From the NCBI RefSeq assembly GCF_033001325.1, contig NZ_CP133111.1, positions 5,162,501 through 5,226,500 on the forward strand: DNA of 64,000 nucleotides, read 5' to 3'. The position numbers and the translations under genes are program-made. The notes below the pieces were generated by a model, which saw nothing but the letters and a program-made list of their open reading frames with translations, did no database searches and had not been told where the DNA came from. This DNA comes from Rhodopseudomonas sp. BAL398 (GTDB taxonomy: Bacteria; Pseudomonadota; Alphaproteobacteria; Rhizobiales; Xanthobacteraceae). The stretch's first letter is position 1, and every line of letters begins with the position of its first letter. This document shows, one piece after another, positions 37,946 to 47,159 of this stretch.

Positions 37946-38899
37946 ATGATTTGGATGAAATCACTGCGTGCCGTCGCGCTCGCCGCCTCGCTGCTGAGCT
38001 GCGCCGCAGCTTCCGCGGAGACTGTGCGCGTCAACTATATCCCGATCGCCGACGTAACACCGCTTTTCGTGGCGATCGACAAGGGATATTTCACTGCTGA
38101 GGGCCTGACGATTGTGCCGACACCGTCGACCGGCGGCGCCGCGGGCATACCCGGACTGATGGCCGGTGCCTTCGACGTGATGTATGGCAACGTAGTCTCC
38201 ACCATGCTGGCGCAGCAGCAGGGGTTCAAGCTGGAGGTGATCAGCGCCGGCACCAAGCAAACCGAGAATCCAGTTAATACCAACGGACTGGTTGCCCGCG
38301 CGGGCGAGTCGGTCAAGACCGGCAAGGATCTCGAAGGCAAGACCGTTGCGGTCAACACGCGTAATGGCATCATCTGGTTGTTCGCGCGGGCTTGGATCGC
38401 CAAAACCGGAGGCGACCCCAGCAAGGTGACCTTCAAGGAAGTGCCGTTTCCCCAAATGCCGGACGCGTTGCGTGGCAAGCAGGTCGACGCTGCCTTTATG
38501 GTCAATCCGTTTTTCAATGCCGCCATTGGCGATCCCAAGACTTTCGCCTTTGTGGCGGCGCCCTATCGCGTGGTGCAGCCGGGCGTCGAGGTCGGCCATT
38601 ACATCTGTACCCAGGAATATTACGCGGAGCACCGTGAGACGATCGCCAAATACTACCGCGCCTTCCGCAAGGGCGTGCAGTGGTACAACGCCCATCTGAA
38701 AAGTCCGGACCTGATTCCGATCATCTCCGGCTTCACCAAGATGAAGCCCGAGCTGGTTGCCACGTTAAACCTGCAGCCACTGCCCGAAACCATCGATCTC
38801 GATGCGGTGGCGACCACCGTGAAACTGATGAAGGATGCCGGTCTGCTGACCAAGGATATCGATCTCAAGGGCATGACCAATCCGGCAGCCCTGAAATGA
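37946..38899 (+). CDS. NMT1/SsuA-type substrate-binding protein
   Basis: 317 residues from the ATG at 37946, with GAGAAAGGA upstream; a frame-extension to 37877 would bury the signal peptide. Signal peptide MIWMKSLRAVALAASLL with cleavage near AASA-ETV. The mature protein has the NMT1 pattern: IADVTPLFVAIDKGYFTAEGL, PSTGGAAGIPGLMAGAFDV and KDLEGKTVAVNT. Relatives bind sulfonates, nitrate, pyrimidine precursors or aromatic acids; ligand here is unknown but probably the substrate of the Rieske/amidase block. Confidence 0.92.
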   Translation: MIWMKSLRAVALAASLLSCAAASAETVRVNYIPIADVTPLFVAIDKGYFTAEGLTIVPTPSTGGAAGIPGLMAGAFDVMYGNVVSTMLAQQQGFKLEVISAGTKQTENPVNTNGLVARAGESVKTGKDLEGKTVAVNTRNGIIWLFARAWIAKTGGDPSKVTFKEVPFPQMPDALRGKQVDAAFMVNPFFNAAIGDPKTFAFVAAPYRVVQPGVEVGHYICTQEYYAEHRETIAKYYRAFRKGVQWYNAHLKSPDLIPIISGFTKMKPELVATLNLQPLPETIDLDAVATTVKLMKDAGLLTKDIDLKGMTNPAALK

Positions 38900-39732
38900 C
38901 CATGGCGGCGTCGATCACAGCGGACGAACCGGCGGCGGCTCCGCCGGTTCGACGCCACCTGCTCGGAAACATCGCCCGAAGCAGGCTGAGCGGGACCATC
39001 CTGATCGCGTTGCTGCTGCTGCTGTGGGAAGCGTCGGCGGCGCGCGGTTGGATCGTGAGTGACAATTGGCCGCGGTTCAGCTCTGTGCTGGTTGCGGCAT
39101 GGGTGGGATTGTGGTCCGGGGAACTGGCTCAGATTCTCGGCTCGACGCTGTACCGGATGCTGGCCGGCTATGCGGCCGGTTGTGCCCTCGGGGTGTTGTT
39201 CGGCGTGCTTCTCGGCAACATTCGCCTTCTCGACTGGCTGATCCGCCCACTGCTCGAAATTCAGCGCACGCTGCCGTCACCGGCGATCATTCCGCCGCTG
39301 ATCCTGTTTCTGGGCGTTGACGACACGCTGAAGATTGTCATCATCATGCTGGCGGTGTTTCAACCGGTGTTCGTTAACACCTATGGTGGCGTCCGCGGGT
39401 TGGATGAAACCATGTTGATGACGGCAAGAACTCTGAGCCTCAATCGTTTCGACACGTTGCGCAAGATCGTGTTGCCCGCAAGCTTGCCGGCGATTGCGGC
39501 CGGCATGCGGATAGCGCTGTCGCTGGCTTTGATCATGGCGGTGATCGGGGAGATGATCTCCGGCTCAAGCGGAGTCGGCAATTACCTGATGACGATGCAA
39601 TATGCCATGCGTGCGGACTCGATGTATGCTGCGGTCATCTGCCTGGCGGCGGCGGGCTATATCATGAACCGTATCTTCCTCGTGGTCGAAAGCGCTGCGC
39701 TGCATTGGCATCATTCGGCACGGGCCGAGTGA
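38896..39732 (+). CDS. NitT/TauT-type ABC transporter permease (second)
   Basis: 278 residues from the ATG overlapping the binding-protein stop (ATGA). A 30-residue soluble leader precedes the first membrane segment SGTILIALLLLLWEASAA. The coupling loop TARTLSLNRFDTLRKIVLP is clear. It is a paralogue of the permease at 37137, sharing the PSPAIIPPLILFLGVDDTLK-type core. Two permease genes with one ATPase and one binding protein suggest an asymmetric transporter. Confidence 0.93.
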   Translation: MTMAASITADEPAAAPPVRRHLLGNIARSRLSGTILIALLLLLWEASAARGWIVSDNWPRFSSVLVAAWVGLWSGELAQILGSTLYRMLAGYAAGCALGVLFGVLLGNIRLLDWLIRPLLEIQRTLPSPAIIPPLILFLGVDDTLKIVIIMLAVFQPVFVNTYGGVRGLDETMLMTARTLSLNRFDTLRKIVLPASLPAIAAGMRIALSLALIMAVIGEMISGSSGVGNYLMTMQYAMRADSMYAAVICLAAAGYIMNRIFLVVESAALHWHHSARAE

Positions 39733-39818
39733 TGCGACGATCGCCGATCGGCGGGTTGAGCGTGTCTGACCTGCCGATCGAAACCCACTCATCGACTTCG
39801 CAACAAAGGACTCACGCA

Positions 39819-40994
39819 ATGAACCGACGCTCCTCCTCGCTCCTTGCTGTAGCTATCCTGGCTCTGATGAGCGGCACGGCTTCCGCCGACGTCGTCAAGG
39901 TTGGCGTGATCGGCACCATGTCGGGGCCCTACGCCCTGTTCGGCAAGAATTTCAAGATGGGCATCGATGCCTGGGTGGCCGATCACGGCAACAAGGTCGG
40001 CAGCCACGAGGTGGAATTCATCTACAAGGACGAGGAAGGCCCGAACCCCGCGAAGTCCAAGGCGCTGGCGCAGGAATTGATCGTCAAGGACAAGGTGCAG
40101 TATCTCGCCGGGGTGTATTTCACGCCCAACGCCATGGCGATCGCGCCATTGTTGGAAGAATCCAAGACGCCGCTGGTGGTGATGAATGCCGCGACCTCGT
40201 CGATCGTGCAGAAGAGCCCCTATATCGTGCGCACCTCGTTCACGATGTGGCAAAACACCGTGCCGGCCGCCAACGTTGCCTGGAAGGCCGGCTCCAAGAA
40301 GGTCGCCATCGCGGTCGCCGATTACGGCCCGGGTATCGACGCCGAAGCCGCCTTCAAGAAGACCTTCGAGGCCGACGGCGGCAGCGTGGTCGAGGCCGTG
40401 CGTATTCCGCTGGCCACCACCGATTTCAGCCCGATCATGCAGCGCATCAAGAATTCCGGCGCCGACACGATCTTCACCTTCCTGCCCTCCGGGCCGCCGA
40501 CGCTCGGTTTCGTCAAGGCCTATATCGATAACGGCCTGAAGGCTGACGGCATCAAGCTGATGTCGACCGGCGACGTCGTCACTGAGCCCGACCTGCCTAA
40601 CATCGGCGACCAGGGCATCGGCATCCTGTCGACCTATCACTACGCCGTGTCGCATGATTCGCCTGAGAACAAGGCGTTTCTCGCCACGCTGCAGAAGGAC
40701 GGCGCGAAGCTCGACGACGTCACCATGACCTCGGTCGCGGCCTATGACGGCGCCCGGGTGATCTACAAGATGATCGAGGCCACCGACGGCAAGCGTGACC
40801 CGGAAAAGGCGATCGCCGCCGTCAAGGGCATGAAGTGGACCAGCCCACGCGGTCCGGTGTCGATCGATCCCGACACCCGCCACATCAGGCAGAACGTCTA
40901 TCTGCGCAGCGTCGAAAAGGTGGACGGCAACCTGATTAACAAGGAAAGCCAGACCTTCGCCGATCAGCCGGACTGGGCGCTGAGCACAAAGTGA
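39819..40994 (+). CDS. LivK-type ABC transporter substrate-binding protein
   Basis: 391 residues from the ATG at 39819 with AAAGGA upstream. Signal peptide MNRRSSSLLAVAILALMSG with cleavage near ASA-DVV. Type-1 binding fold: VKVGVIGTMSGPYALFGKNF, FIYKDEEGPNPAKSKALAQEL and VAIAVADYGPGIDAEAAFKK. It probably serves the LivHMGF proteins encoded 1.8 kb downstream, with an amidohydrolase gene placed between. Aromatic or amide compounds are as likely as amino acids. Confidence 0.93.
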   Translation: MNRRSSSLLAVAILALMSGTASADVVKVGVIGTMSGPYALFGKNFKMGIDAWVADHGNKVGSHEVEFIYKDEEGPNPAKSKALAQELIVKDKVQYLAGVYFTPNAMAIAPLLEESKTPLVVMNAATSSIVQKSPYIVRTSFTMWQNTVPAANVAWKAGSKKVAIAVADYGPGIDAEAAFKKTFEADGGSVVEAVRIPLATTDFSPIMQRIKNSGADTIFTFLPSGPPTLGFVKAYIDNGLKADGIKLMSTGDVVTEPDLPNIGDQGIGILSTYHYAVSHDSPENKAFLATLQKDGAKLDDVTMTSVAAYDGARVIYKMIEATDGKRDPEKAIAAVKGMKWTSPRGPVSIDPDTRHIRQNVYLRSVEKVDGNLINKESQTFADQPDWALSTK

Positions 40995-41170
40995 CGGCTC
41001 GATAGTCGCGAATGTCGACCGGGGTGGCGCGCGGCATGGCCGCGCGCCACGGTGTCTAGATCGATGAACGGCTTCGGCTTGCAGTTTCGGATGGCAGTCG
41101 TTCGCCGTCGACGTGCCCATGAAAGACATGACGGCGATCTCGGCCGTTGAACATTGAGGTTGTGTCCAGG

Positions 41171-42796
41171 ATGTCCGCTGCCGCCCGTTCCATCCTGCTG
41201 GCCAACGGCCGGATCTATCGTTCGGCATGGGACGAGTCTCCGGCCGACAGCATGGTCGTGCGCGGCGAACGGGTGGTGTGGAGCGGCGCAAGGGGAGATG
41301 CGCCGACGGCGGACGATCGCATCGACCTTGGTGGCGCCACCGTTATCCCCGGCCTGACCGATGCGCATATCCATCTGTTCGCCATCGCCCATGCGCGATT
41401 GCAGATGTCGGTATCGCCGCGCGACGCCGACGATATCGCCGGCGTGCTGCAGCGGCTTGCCGTCCGCGCGCAGTCGATCCCGGCGGGCAAGTGGGTCTAC
41501 GCGGCCGGACTTGATGAAAATGGCCTGGCCGAACGCCGGCTGCCGACGCGGCATGAGCTTGATGCCGCGCTGCCGGATCATCCGGTGCTGGTGCGCCGCT
41601 TCTGCGGCCATGTCGCGGTCGTCAACAGCGCGGCGCTGCGCCTGCTCGGCATCGACGATTCGATCGCCGATCCAGAGGGCGGCAATTTCGGCCGAGACGC
41701 TGGCGGCGCGCTCGACGGCTGCGCCAAGGAAAGCGCCGCCGAACTGCTGTTTCGCGCTGCGCCGCCTCTGGATCGTTCCGATTTGGTCGCGGCGCTGCGG
41801 CTGACCATCGCTGATAGCGTGCGGTTCGGCATGGTGGCGGCGGTGGAGGCGGCGGTCGGCTTCACCATCGGCTTCGATGCCGAATTCGCGATCTGGCAAG
41901 AGTTGCGCCGCGGCGACAGGCTGCCGTTGCGGCTCGGTTTCATGCATCAGCTCGATCCAGCCGAGGCCGCCGCGCGCGGGTTGACGCCGACGCCGCACGC
42001 GGACTGGCAATCGATGACGCTCAAATATTTCGCCGACGGCATCGTCGGCGCGCGCACCGCTGCGGTCAGCGAGGATTACTTCGATACGCCGAGCCGTGGC
42101 TTCTTCATGCGCGACGAGGCGGAACTGACGCGGGTAATCGGCGAGGCCCATGCGGCGGGCTGGCAGATCGCGGTCCACAGCGTTGGCGACCGCGCCAGCG
42201 ATTGCGTCATCGCCGCCTATGAGGCGGCGCAGGCCGCCACGCCCCGCGACGATGCCCGGCATCGGATCGAACATTACTTCGTGCCGCCCGCCGACGGTCT
42301 GGCGCGGATGCGCCGGCTCGGCGCGCTGGTGGTGATGCAGCCGAGTTTCCTGACCAGGATGCGGCGCTCGATCGCCGGCGCATTCGGCCCGCGGGCCGAG
42401 CGCTGCTATCCGGGACGCTCGGTGATCGATGCCGGCGTTGCCTATGTGGCGACCTCGGACGCGCCGACCGGCGCCTGGTCGCCTTGGGACGGCATCGCCG
42501 ATGCGGTCGGCCGCGCCTGCGACAACGGTGCGGCGATCGGCGCCGGTGAGGCGATCACGGTGCGCGAGGCGATCCATAGCTACACCGCGGGCGGCGCCTT
42601 CGCGATGAAGCAGAACGGCTGGCGCGGCACGCTGGCGCCCGGCATGGCGGCCGACCTGATCGCGCTCGACCGCGATCCCTTCGCAGCGGACGCGGCATCG
42701 CTGCGGCAAACAAGCGTGTTGTTGACGATGACCCGCGGCGAGGTGGTCCATGACTCGTTGTCGTCGCAGTGGCGCGCCGCCACGGCTTTGGCGTAG
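41171..42796 (+). CDS. YtcJ-type metal-dependent amidohydrolase
   Basis: 541 residues from the ATG at 41171; a TTG 8 codons upstream is possible. Amidohydrolase-superfamily TIM barrel: GGATVIPGLTDAHIHLF gives the first metal His pair, LKYFADGIVGARTAA and QIAVHSVGDRASD give later ligands, and SDAPTGAWSPWDGI holds the catalytic Asp. The C-terminal GWRGTLAPGMAADLIALDRDPF closes the composite beta domain. It sits between a LivK and LivH gene, so it likely hydrolyses an imported compound. Confidence 0.92.
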   Translation: MSAAARSILLANGRIYRSAWDESPADSMVVRGERVVWSGARGDAPTADDRIDLGGATVIPGLTDAHIHLFAIAHARLQMSVSPRDADDIAGVLQRLAVRAQSIPAGKWVYAAGLDENGLAERRLPTRHELDAALPDHPVLVRRFCGHVAVVNSAALRLLGIDDSIADPEGGNFGRDAGGALDGCAKESAAELLFRAAPPLDRSDLVAALRLTIADSVRFGMVAAVEAAVGFTIGFDAEFAIWQELRRGDRLPLRLGFMHQLDPAEAAARGLTPTPHADWQSMTLKYFADGIVGARTAAVSEDYFDTPSRGFFMRDEAELTRVIGEAHAAGWQIAVHSVGDRASDCVIAAYEAAQAATPRDDARHRIEHYFVPPADGLARMRRLGALVVMQPSFLTRMRRSIAGAFGPRAERCYPGRSVIDAGVAYVATSDAPTGAWSPWDGIADAVGRACDNGAAIGAGEAITVREAIHSYTAGGAFAMKQNGWRGTLAPGMAADLIALDRDPFAADAASLRQTSVLLTMTRGEVVHDSLSSQWRAATALA

Positions 42797-42805
42797 GGTT
42801 GCCGC

Positions 42806-43675
42806 ATGCGCACAGCACTCAGCATCGCGATCGACGCCCTGGCCTATGGCATGGTGCTGTTCATCATCTCGATCGGCCTGTCGATCATGATGGGGCTGAT
42901 GCGCGTGGTGAATCTGGCGCATGGGGCGTTCGCGATGATCGGTGGCTATCTCGCCTCCTATGCGATCCGCGATTTGCATGTCCATTACAGCGTGGCGATC
43001 CTGATCGCGGTGATCGGCACCATCATCGTGTCGATCCCGTTCGAGCTGCTGCTGTATCGCCGGATCTATCGTAAATCCGATCCGCTGATCCAGGTGCTGA
43101 TGACGATCGGCATCACCTTCTTCATCATCGGCGTGGTCAATTTCACTTTCGGGCCGTCGCTGAAGACGATCCCGCTGCCGGCGCTGCTGAGCGGCCCGCT
43201 CGACATCGGCTTCCGCTCGCTGCCGACCCATCGGCTGTTCGTGATCGCTTGCGGCGTGGTCACCGCGCTGGCGCTGTGGCTGCTGATCGAGAAGACCGGA
43301 TTCGGCATCAAGCTGCGGGCGTCAGTGGATCATAGCGACATGGCCGATGCGCTCGGCATCCGCACCGAAATCATCTATGCGGCCACTTTCGCGCTGGCGA
43401 TCGGGCTGGGCGCGTTCGGCGGCGTGGTCGGCGCCGAGATCCTACCGATCGAGCCGTTTTACGCGCTGCGCTATATGGTGACATTTCTGGTCGTGGTCTC
43501 GGTCGGTGGCGCGGGCTCCATCACCGGCGCGCTGTCGGCGTCGCTGCTGCTCGGCCTCGCCGACACCACCGGCAAATATCTGGCGCCGCAATATGGCGAG
43601 TTCTTCTTCTATCTCACCGTGATCGTCATCGTGTTTCTGTTCCCGCACGGTCTGTTCGGCAGGAAGCACGCATGA
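42806..43675 (+). CDS. LivH-type branched-chain ABC transporter permease
   Basis: 289 residues, about eight membrane segments. Family phrases: YGMVLFIISIGLSIMMGLMR, VNLAHGAFAMIGGYLA and the coupling region ASVDHSDMADALGI. It begins 9 nt after the amidohydrolase stop and overlaps LivM by 4 nt. It forms the inner-membrane channel with the next protein. Confidence 0.95.
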   Translation: MRTALSIAIDALAYGMVLFIISIGLSIMMGLMRVVNLAHGAFAMIGGYLASYAIRDLHVHYSVAILIAVIGTIIVSIPFELLLYRRIYRKSDPLIQVLMTIGITFFIIGVVNFTFGPSLKTIPLPALLSGPLDIGFRSLPTHRLFVIACGVVTALALWLLIEKTGFGIKLRASVDHSDMADALGIRTEIIYAATFALAIGLGAFGGVVGAEILPIEPFYALRYMVTFLVVVSVGGAGSITGALSASLLLGLADTTGKYLAPQYGEFFFYLTVIVIVFLFPHGLFGRKHA

Positions 43676-44673
43676 CCGACCTTGCGATCGATCACCTGCC
43701 GCGCAGGCGGAGCATTCCATTGGTTCATGAGGCGATCAGTGCGCTGGTCATCATCGCCCTCGGCGCGGCGGGTTATGTGCTGTTTCCGGACGATCTGGCG
43801 TTCCTGACGCGGCTGATCGGCATCTCCTTCCTGGTGTTGTCGCTGGACCTGGTCACCGGCTATTGCGGCATCGCCACGCTGGGCCATGCCGCGACCTTTG
43901 GCGTCGCGGCCTATGCGGCCGGAATTGCCTGCGTGCGCGGCATCACCGATCCGCTGGCGCTGCTCGGCATCGGCATCGTCGCCGGCGCGTTGATGGGGCT
44001 GATCTCCGGCGCGCTGATCGCGCGGTTTCGCGGGCTGCCGCAATTAGTGCTGTCGATCGCGGTCGGGCAATTGGTTGCGGCGCTGGCCAACAAACTGCAT
44101 TTTCTCACCGGCGGCAGCGATGGCCTGGCCAGCATCGAGGCTGGCAAGGTGTTCGGCATCTACCATTTCGACATGTACAGCCGCACTGCCTATCTGTTCT
44201 CGCTGGCGATCCTCGTCGTGGTGTTCGTGGCGCTGATGCGTTTCGTGCGCTCCCCATTCGGACTGCTATGCCGCGGCATCAAGGACGATGACCTGCGCGC
44301 CAAGATGATCGGCGTTATGGTCTATCCGCGGCTTGTCATCATGTATGGGGTGTCCGGCGCGGTGGCCGGCGTCGGCGGCGCGTTGACAGCGATGAGTACC
44401 GGCGTGGTCGGGCTCGACAGCGTCAGCTTCGAGCGCTCCGCCGAGGTGCTGGTGATGCTGGTGCTCGGCGGTGCCGGGCATTTGTGGGGTGCGCTGGCCG
44501 GCGCGGTGTTGTTCCAGATCTTCGAGCATATCGTGGCGGCCGCCAATCCGTTCCACTGGATGACGCTGGTGGGGTTGTTGCTGATCCTGATCGTGGTGTT
44601 CGCGCCGAAGGGCTTGATCGAGCCGGTGCTGAATCTGGCCCGGCGCCTGGCGCGCAAAGGCAAGGCATCATGA
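43672..44673 (+). CDS. LivM-type branched-chain ABC transporter permease
   Basis: 333 residues with multiple hydrophobic segments; LDLVTGYCGIATLGHAATFG and LCRGIKDDDLRAKMIGV are LivM signatures, the latter the ATPase-coupling loop. Overlaps LivH and LivG by 4 nt each. Confidence 0.95.
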   Translation: MTDLAIDHLPRRRSIPLVHEAISALVIIALGAAGYVLFPDDLAFLTRLIGISFLVLSLDLVTGYCGIATLGHAATFGVAAYAAGIACVRGITDPLALLGIGIVAGALMGLISGALIARFRGLPQLVLSIAVGQLVAALANKLHFLTGGSDGLASIEAGKVFGIYHFDMYSRTAYLFSLAILVVVFVALMRFVRSPFGLLCRGIKDDDLRAKMIGVMVYPRLVIMYGVSGAVAGVGGALTAMSTGVVGLDSVSFERSAEVLVMLVLGGAGHLWGALAGAVLFQIFEHIVAAANPFHWMTLVGLLLILIVVFAPKGLIEPVLNLARRLARKGKAS

Positions 44674-45434
44674 CGGCGCTGCTCGAAGCCCGCGGCATCT
44701 CGCGCGCCTTCGGCGGCTTGCGGGTCACCGACAATGTCAGCTTCGCGCTGCGGGGCGGCGACCGCGTCGCGCTGATCGGGCCGAACGGCGCCGGCAAGAC
44801 CACTTTGGTCAATCTGATGACCGGCGACCTGGCGCCAAGCGCGGGCCAGTTTCTGATGAGCGGCGACGATATCACCGGCGCCAGCATTCCCGATCGGGTG
44901 CAGCGCGGCCTGGTGCGCACGTTCCAGACCACGCGCTTATTCCAGAGCCTGACCGTCGCCGACAATGTCGCGCTGGCGATCATGCAGCGTCGCGGCATCA
45001 CCAGGAGATTCTTTACGCGTGCGACGGAGCGGCCCGATGTGCGCGCCGAATGGAGCGGGATTCTCGCCCGCCTCGGCCTCGATCGGCTGGCCTATCGCCC
45101 GGTCTCGGAACTGGCTTATGGCCAGCAACGGCTGATCGAGCTGGCGATCGGCATTGCGCTGCGGCCGAAGGTGCTGCTGCTCGACGAGCCAGCGGCCGGC
45201 GTGCCCCATGACGAGGCACCGAAGATCCTCGACGCCATCAACCAGTTGCCCGGGGACATCGCGGTGCTGATGATCGAGCACGACATGGACCTGGTGTTCA
45301 AATTCGCCAGCCGGGTGCTGGTGCTGGCGGCCGGTCGGCTGATCTTCGAAGGATCGCCGCAGCAGGTCACCGCCGACCACGAGGTCCGCCGCGCCTATCT
45401 CGGGAGCTATGCCGATGCCCGCCGCGTCACTTGA
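44670..45434 (+). CDS. LivG-type ABC transporter ATP-binding protein
   Basis: 254 residues from the ATG overlapping the LivM stop. Walker A GPNGAGKTT, the LivG-type phrase GLVRTFQTTRLFQSLTVADN, and Walker B VLLLDEPAAGVPHDE. The ABC signature is atypical: the usual LSxGQ is LAYGQQR. The stop lies 26 nt inside the following LivF gene. Confidence 0.95.
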   Translation: MTALLEARGISRAFGGLRVTDNVSFALRGGDRVALIGPNGAGKTTLVNLMTGDLAPSAGQFLMSGDDITGASIPDRVQRGLVRTFQTTRLFQSLTVADNVALAIMQRRGITRRFFTRATERPDVRAEWSGILARLGLDRLAYRPVSELAYGQQRLIELAIGIALRPKVLLLDEPAAGVPHDEAPKILDAINQLPGDIAVLMIEHDMDLVFKFASRVLVLAAGRLIFEGSPQQVTADHEVRRAYLGSYADARRVT

Positions 45435-46128
45435 AATCCACGGCCTGTGCGCAGGCTATGGCCCGACCCGCATCATCGAGGAGGTGTCCTTTGCGGTGAA
45501 GGCGGGCGATCGCCTCGCCGTGCTCGGGCGCAACGGCATGGGCAAGACCACGCTGCTGGCGACGCTGATGGGGCTGACGACGCGCCATGCCGGCCAGATC
45601 AGGATCGGCGACGAGGACGTGGCCGGCCGCCGCACCTCGGCCCGCGTCGACCTTGGCATCGGCTATGTGCCGCAGACCCGCGACATTTTCGCCTCCCTCA
45701 CGGTCGAGGAAAATCTGCGCACCGGACTGAAGGGGCGGCCGGCCTCGGCGCTGGACGAGGCCTATGCGATGTTTCCGCGGCTGCGCGAGCGCCGCGGCAA
45801 TTACGGCATGCAATTGTCCGGCGGCGAGCAGCAGATGCTCTCGATGGCCCGCACGCTGCTCGGCAAGCCGCAGATTCTGTTGCTCGACGAACCGCTCGAA
45901 GGCCTGGCGCCGGTGATCTGCGACGAGCTGATGGCGCAGTTGACGACGCTCGCGGGCAGCCGCGAGGTGACCATCGTGCTGGTCGAGCAGCAGATCGAGC
46001 GCGCGCTGGATTTCGCCAACGCGGTCATCGTGATGGAGCGGGGCCGCACCAGCTGGTCGGGCGCGCCGGACGCATTGCGATCCGACCGCGCGCTGGTCGA
46101 TCGCCTGGTCGGCGTCGGTATTCACTGA
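45409..46128 (+). CDS. LivF-type ABC transporter ATP-binding protein
   Basis: 239 residues; starts 26 nt inside livG (a second ATG two codons later is possible). Walker A GRNGMGKTT, signature LSGGEQQML and Walker B ILLLDEPLEGLAPVI are LivF-like. Last gene of the 13-gene rightward block; 53 nt separate it from the convergent peptide-transporter gene and no clear terminator is seen. Confidence 0.95.
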   Translation: MPMPAASLEIHGLCAGYGPTRIIEEVSFAVKAGDRLAVLGRNGMGKTTLLATLMGLTTRHAGQIRIGDEDVAGRRTSARVDLGIGYVPQTRDIFASLTVEENLRTGLKGRPASALDEAYAMFPRLRERRGNYGMQLSGGEQQMLSMARTLLGKPQILLLDEPLEGLAPVICDELMAQLTTLAGSREVTIVLVEQQIERALDFANAVIVMERGRTSWSGAPDALRSDRALVDRLVGVGIH

Positions 46129-46181
46129 GCCGGCGTTATCGGACGTCTCGCCCGATATTCGCGCAGACGGCGACGATTGAA

Positions 46182-47159
46182 TCAGGCATCGGCTGTTTCG
46201 GGATCCACCAACACGCAGCGCGCGGTGCGGTTGGGGCCGACCACGATGTCGGGCGGCAGCGCCGCGGTGCAACGCGGCTGGGTATGAGCGCAGCGCGGCG
46301 CGAAGGAGCAGGCGGTCGGCGCCTTGTCGAGCGACGGCGGGGTGCCGGGGATCGTCTCCAGTCTGGCGCCGCGCTTGGCGCCGTGCACCGTGGAGGCGAG
46401 CAGGCCCTGGGCATAAGGATGCAGCGGCGTGCGCACGATCTCGCGCAAGGTGCCCTGTTCGATGATCTGCCCGGCATACATCACCGCGACGCGGTCGCAG
46501 ATCTCGATTGCGACGCCGATGTCGTGGGTCACGAAGATCACCGACATGCCGAATTCGCGCTGCAATTCGCGCAGCAGCAGCAGGATCTGGATCTGCACGG
46601 TGGCGTCCAGCGCGGTGGTCGGCTCGTCGGCCAGCAGGATCTTCGGCTTGCAGGCCAGTGCCAGCGCGATCATCGCGCGCTGCCGCATGCCGCCGCTCAT
46701 CTCATGCGGATAGGCGTCGAGCCGTCGCTTGGCGGAGGGAATCCGCACCACTTCCAGCATCTCCAGCGCCCGCGCGGTGGCGTCCTGCTGGCTCTTGCCT
46801 TCGTGGCGCATCACGGTTTCGGCGATTTGCTGGCCGATGGTGTAGACCGGATCCAGCGCCAGCGCCGGCTCCTGAAAGATCATCGAGACGGTCTGGCCGC
46901 GAAACGTTGACAGATCCTCGTCGCCGAGCGCCAGCACGTCGCGGCCCATGACCTGCACCGAGCCGGAGATCTGCGTGCGCTTCCTTGGCAGCAAGCGCAT
47001 CAGCGCCCGCAGCGTCACGCTCTTGCCGGAACCGGATTCGCCCAGCAGACCCAGCACCTCGCCCTCGGCGAGCGTGAAGCTGAGATCGTTCACCGCATGG
47101 ACCGTGCGCTCGCCGGTGAAGCGGATGTTGAGATTGTTGACCTCGACCAGATTGCTCAT
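46182..47159 (-). CDS. Dipeptide/oligopeptide ABC transporter ATP-binding protein (DppD type)
   Basis: 325 residues from the ATG at 47159; the longer frame to 47336 overlaps the neighbour and is not used. Walker A GESGSGKS, signature MSGGMRQRAMIA, Walker [13 protein letters not shown]. The C-terminal oligopeptide extension has the four-Cys pattern CSFAPRCAHTQPRC...C that binds a cluster in this family. It overlaps the upstream DppF-type gene by 4 nt and is the last gene of a five-gene leftward operon. Confidence 0.94.
   Translation of the reverse strand: MSNLVEVNNLNIRFTGERTVHAVNDLSFTLAEGEVLGLLGESGSGKSVTLRALMRLLPRKRTQISGSVQVMGRDVLALGDEDLSTFRGQTVSMIFQEPALALDPVYTIGQQIAETVMRHEGKSQQDATARALEMLEVVRIPSAKRRLDAYPHEMSGGMRQRAMIALALACKPKILLADEPTTALDATVQIQILLLLRELQREFGMSVIFVTHDIGVAIEICDRVAVMYAGQIIEQGTLREIVRTPLHPYAQGLLASTVHGAKRGARLETIPGTPPSLDKAPTACSFAPRCAHTQPRCTAALPPDIVVGPNRTARCVLVDPETADA

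Noticed and set aside
40964-43231. 755-codon open frame on the minus strand
   Set aside because: It is antisense to the amidohydrolase and LivH genes, which have clear motifs. Its translation is a low-complexity Arg/Gln/His-rich chain without domains.
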